Assembly: GCA_028292625.1 (NCBI GenBank) | Contig: JAQGLY010000031.1 | Coordinates: 17,106-81,105, forward strand | Reading direction: 5' to 3' | Source of the DNA: Herbaspirillum sp. | GTDB taxonomy: Bacteria; Pseudomonadota; Gammaproteobacteria; Burkholderiales; Burkholderiaceae_D | DNA length: 64,000 bases | Part shown: piece after piece, positions 61,944 to 64,000 of the stretch | Position numbering within the stretch: position 1 is the stretch's first letter | Layout of the letters: the number at the start of each line of letters is the position of its first letter | Notes under the pieces: generated by a model | Database searches by the model: none | What the model saw: the letters and a program-made list of their open reading frames with translations, nothing else | Told to the model about the DNA's origin: nothing | Program-made: the position numbers and the translations under genes

Positions 61944-61963
61944 TTATTTTTCACGAAAAATAA
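61944..61963. promoter_or_regulatory. AT-rich 20-bp perfect palindrome, candidate operator
   Basis: TTATTTTTCACGAAAAATAA: 9-bp perfect arms with an AC centre, 205 bp upstream of the RcsB-like gene start. The TTTC/GAAA half-sites are of the kind bound by dimeric regulators. The binder is unknown. Confidence 0.45.
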
Positions 61964-62292
61964 ATTATCTTTTTTGGGATAAAAACAGAGGGGCTTCTAA
62001 AAATGTCCGGAGTCATTCGCTTTCCTTTTGCATGATGATGAACTGTCGCTTTCGGGGCGGTTTTTTAAAAACCGTATGACATTCCGAATATCCGCGCGGC
62101 GCGGCGAGGCGCCGGTCGCGAATACCCGAATCGCGGTGCGCTTGTCCGATGAAAGGGCACGAGGGCGGCACGCGAATTTTCGTGCCCCAGTGCTTCGACG
62201 AGATGCGGCGGCGCGCCGCGCGGCGACAACGCAACGCCGGCGGCCCTGTATTTGCCATGAATGTCGGGAGGGCAGGCATACCGATCGACCGT

Positions 62293-62344
62293 CTGTTTCT
62301 ACCGCCTGCTTTTACCGCCTGTTTTTACCGCCTGTTTTTACCCA
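62293..62344 (+). repeat. Four tandem 13-bp repeats
   Basis: Units at 62293-62305, 62306-62318, 62319-62331 and 62332-62344. The consensus is CTGTTTTTACCGC; units 1, 2 and 4 differ by one or two bases. Non-coding; a potential variable-number tandem repeat. Confidence 0.75.
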
Positions 62345-62432
62345 TTACGCTCTCGATAGAACGATCTGCCCGTTTCGCTTATGCACATTTATGGTGAATA
62401 ATTGTAGATATGAAGCGTACTTCTTACAAGAC

Positions 62433-62446
62433 TAAGAATGTTTCTC
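62433..62446. promoter_or_regulatory. Rcs-box-like site 1
   Basis: TAAGAATGTTTCTC, 11 of 14 identical to the enterobacterial RcsAB consensus TAAGAATATTCCTA as I recall it. It lies 334 bp upstream of the DUF11 gene start. Weaker evidence than the palindrome 24 bp further on. Confidence 0.35.
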
Positions 62447-62456
62447 AGCGCCTAAA

Positions 62457-62470
62457 TAGGATTAGTCCTA
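62457..62470. promoter_or_regulatory. Rcs-box-like palindrome 2, exact match to the galU site
   Basis: TAGGATTAGTCCTA: 5-bp perfect arms (TAGGA/TCCTA) around TTAG. It is identical, as reverse complement, to 45131-45144 upstream of galU. It lies 310 bp upstream of the DUF11 gene. Confidence 0.6.
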
Positions 62471-62537
62471 ATGCCCACTTTTGAAAATGGCGCGTGTCGC
62501 GGGCTGACGGTTTCCTCCCTTCGCCTCAATTTTTAAA

Positions 62538-62551
62538 TAAGAATTATCCGA
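62538..62551. promoter_or_regulatory. Rcs-box-like site 3
   Basis: TAAGAATTATCCGA, 11 of 14 identical to the RcsAB consensus as I recall it, 229 bp upstream of the DUF11 gene. Imperfectly symmetric; meaningful mainly because it clusters with the palindrome at 62457. Confidence 0.4.
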
Positions 62552-62766
62552 ACGATTATTCGGTCGTTTAGACGTTTTTTTTCATATTCGCACCTCCCAA
62601 AATAGCGACCTGATCCATTTGACGCGCTTGAAGTGCTGATGCGCTTGGCATGTCGGATTGCAAATGCGGCGCAAAGGGATGCCCTGTGAACGGCATCCTT
62701 TTCTTTTTCCTTTACACGTTCGCCGTCGGCATGCCGCGGCTTTTTTTGAGTTGAATCATTTTGAAA

Positions 62767-63336
62767 ATGAATATTATTGCGGCCTGTCTGGCTTCGGCCG
62801 CGCTATGTGGAGCCGCCGCAGCCGCGGCGGCGCCGGACACGTCGGCCGCATTGGGTGGAGAGACGGTGCGGGCCGAACGGAATTCGCCGCTGGAAGTGAC
62901 GCTGACGGTGCAAAAAATTGTGATGAAGGACGGCGAGGAGCGCCGTATCGATGCGACCGACGCGGCTCCCGGCGACGTACTCGAGTACCGGACCGAATAT
63001 AAGAACGTCGGCAAGACCGCTCTGACGAAGGTGACGGCGGTTCTACCCTTGCCGGAGCATACAAGTTTTATTCGGGGATCGGCGCATCCGTCCGATGTGG
63101 AAGCGAGCACAAGAGCCGACCAGAATCGCTTCACGCCGGCTCCCGGCGCGGACGCGGCCGATGCGCCGGCGGATTCCTATGCCGCTTTGCGCTGGTCGAT
63201 CGAACGGCTGGCGCCGGGGCAGCAGGCTTCGGTCGGCGCGCGCGTACGCGTCGATCGGCTAAAGCCCGTGACCGTGGAGCCGCCGCCGGCCGCGCATTCC
63301 GTTCAGGACGCCGACGCGCGGAAAAATCTTCATTGA
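62767..63336 (+). CDS. Exported DUF11-domain protein
   Basis: A 189-aa exported protein. ATG 62767 (MNIIAACLASAALCGAAAAA) is preferred; an in-frame TTG at 62761 is possible, and neither has a strong ribosome-binding site. After the signal peptide a single DUF11-like domain is visible: APGDVLEYRTEYKNVGKTALTKVTAVLPLPEHTSFIRGSA and LRWSIERLAPGQQASVGARVRV, the pattern of isopeptide/repeat surface proteins (pGd-yti-N-G pattern). It lies 52 bp upstream of a large Ig-like surface protein gene, so the two are probably one operon. Confidence 0.75.
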   Translation: MNIIAACLASAALCGAAAAAAAPDTSAALGGETVRAERNSPLEVTLTVQKIVMKDGEERRIDATDAAPGDVLEYRTEYKNVGKTALTKVTAVLPLPEHTSFIRGSAHPSDVEASTRADQNRFTPAPGADAADAPADSYAALRWSIERLAPGQQASVGARVRVDRLKPVTVEPPPAAHSVQDADARKNLH

Positions 63337-63388
63337 CTTGAACCCCCGTATCGCTCTCGATTTGGCAATAATCATTGAGGAAAACCAC

Positions 63389-64000
63389 ATGTCGACTTTT
63401 AGTAAAAATTTTGTCAGGGTACTTGGCGTCTTGTTGTTGTTGTTGATGTTGACGGCTGCGCCGATGCGCGACGCCGATGCGGCAATGCCGCGCGCAGGCC
63501 AGCAAATCGGCACCCGGGCGACGATCACCTACAGAGATGCGATGGACGTGGCGCATGCCCGCCAGAGCGATGTCGTTTACACCAGGATTGCGCAGGTGTA
63601 TCAGATCAACATCGTCGCGATGCTGGATACGGCGCGCGCGGGCGCCGGAGAAGATGCCGATATTCCGTTTCAGATCGCCAATATCGGGAACGGCGTCGAC
63701 GACGTGTCCGTGACGGTGAAGAATTTTCCGCTCGGCGTTGACGAGGTCAGGAACACGATTGCGGTTGAGCAAAACGATGGCGACCATACCCGGAAACAAG
63801 AACTCGAAGTCAGCGTCCCGGGGCCGGCGGCCAGCATCGAGATCACGGCGCCGCGGCAACTGATCGCCGATGGCAAGTCGGTCGTCGCTCTGGGCGTCGC
63901 TTTGCATGACGCCGCCGGGTTGCCGGCGTCGTCGTCGAATCTGGTCACGTTGCGCACCGACATTGGCAGCTGGATTACGCAGGACGCCAATCCGCAGGAA
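63389..64000 (+). CDS. Surface protein with DUF11-like and bacterial Ig-like domains, 3' truncated by window edge
   Basis: ATG 63389 follows GAGGA. 204 codons are visible and the frame is still open at base 64000. The signal peptide runs MSTFSKNFVRVLGVLLLLLMLTAAPMRDADA. Then comes a segment typical of DUF11-rich proteins (AGQQIGTRATITYRDAMDVAHARQSDVVYTRIAQVYQINI), a beta-rich stretch (IPFQIANIGNGVDDVSVTVKNF), and from about residue 152 an invasin/Big_1-type Ig-like domain (IEITAPRQLIADGKSVVALGVALHDAAG). It is probably a long outer-surface or adhesin protein. Regulatory sites upstream of the preceding gene suggest Rcs-type control. Confidence 0.75.
   Translation, partial: MSTFSKNFVRVLGVLLLLLMLTAAPMRDADAAMPRAGQQIGTRATITYRDAMDVAHARQSDVVYTRIAQVYQINIVAMLDTARAGAGEDADIPFQIANIGNGVDDVSVTVKNFPLGVDEVRNTIAVEQNDGDHTRKQELEVSVPGPAASIEITAPRQLIADGKSVVALGVALHDAAGLPASSSNLVTLRTDIGSWITQDANPQE

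Larger units (their letters stand above)
61740..62766. other. 1.03-kb intergenic regulatory region between the regulator and surface-protein genes
   Basis: The largest gene-free stretch in the window, partly AT-rich (about 61860-62020). It holds a 20-bp palindrome (61944-61963), a four-unit 13-bp tandem repeat (62293-62344) and three Rcs-box-like sites (62433-62551). Short open frames here (for example 62028-62435 on plus, 62013-62279 on minus) have no ribosome-binding site or recognisable composition, so I do not call them. Confidence 0.6.

Noticed and set aside
61944..61963. AT-rich palindrome as an intrinsic terminator
   Set aside because: The stem is nearly all A-T and no T-tract follows directly, so termination is unlikely. 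Kept as a possible operator.
62293..62344. Possible CRISPR-like array
   Set aside because: Units are only 13 bp and directly adjacent without spacers; no cas genes are present. It is a simple tandem repeat.
62013..62435. Overlapping short frames on both strands in the 1-kb intergenic region
   Set aside because: Arg/Cys-rich composition, no ribosome-binding site, and the plus-strand frame runs through the tandem repeat. More likely non-coding.
1..64000. tRNA and rRNA genes
   Set aside because: No cloverleaf-type segments with TTCGA-type T-loops and CCA-like ends, and no rRNA-like sequence, were recognised by eye; small RNAs other than the candidate at 15945 may be missed.

Overview
The window is about 64 kb of roughly 60% GC (by eye) chromosomal DNA from a Gram-negative betaproteobacterium, most likely Oxalobacteraceae or a close relative (Herbaspirillum/Collimonas/Janthinobacterium type). 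This rests on the gene orders dxr-rseP-bamA-skp-lpxD-fabZ-lpxA-lpxB-rnhB-trmH and purL / ppiC-bolA-yciB-msrB, and on the protein sequences. No rRNA, tRNA, CRISPR array, transposase or integrase was found. About 54 protein genes are called, the first and last cut by the window edges.

Layout. 1-10592: envelope-biogenesis operon (isoprenoid, sigma-E protease, outer-membrane assembly, lipid A) ending in RNase HII and an rRNA/tRNA methyltransferase. 10666-15810: a copper-handling cluster (DUF2946, YcnI/DUF1775, a CopC-CopD fusion, a TonB-dependent receptor). 15910-18019: a short promoter-plus-terminator unit (candidate small RNA) followed by ppiD. 18079-20712: tesA, a ybbA-type ATPase without its permease, and a DadA-like oxidoreductase. 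21064-29626: BON lipoprotein, purL, parvulin, bolA, yciB, msrB and selO. 29967-36902: accessory transporters and formaldehyde detoxification (frmA-fghA). 37061-42319: an EmrAB/NodT-type tripartite efflux operon with a divergent TetR gene. 42399-46450: an exported methyltransferase-like protein, a cupredoxin-like protein lacking its usual histidines, galU, nadE and a small hypothetical gene. 46530-49763: a polar amino-acid ABC transporter operon bracketed by a 33-bp direct repeat. 49760-55096: the SOS mutagenesis cassette imuA-imuB-dnaE2 behind a near-perfect LexA box. 55311-57563: a small exported Lys/Ala-rich protein and an AsmA-family protein. 57578-61739: an RcsB-like response regulator and a hybrid kinase carrying its own receiver and Hpt domains. 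61740-64000: a 1-kb regulatory region followed by a DUF11 protein and the start of an Ig-like surface protein.

The most interesting unit is at the right end. The response regulator has a DNA-recognition helix almost identical to enterobacterial RcsB. A 14-bp palindrome resembling the RcsAB box (TAGGATTAGTCCTA) occurs twice in the window, both times between genes: upstream of galU, which makes UDP-glucose for exopolysaccharide and LPS, and in the region before the surface-protein genes. Two further Rcs-like sites lie within 95 bp of the second copy. Together this suggests a self-contained betaproteobacterial Rcs-type phosphorelay controlling envelope polysaccharide and an adhesin-like surface protein. 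That is inference from sequence and has not been tested.
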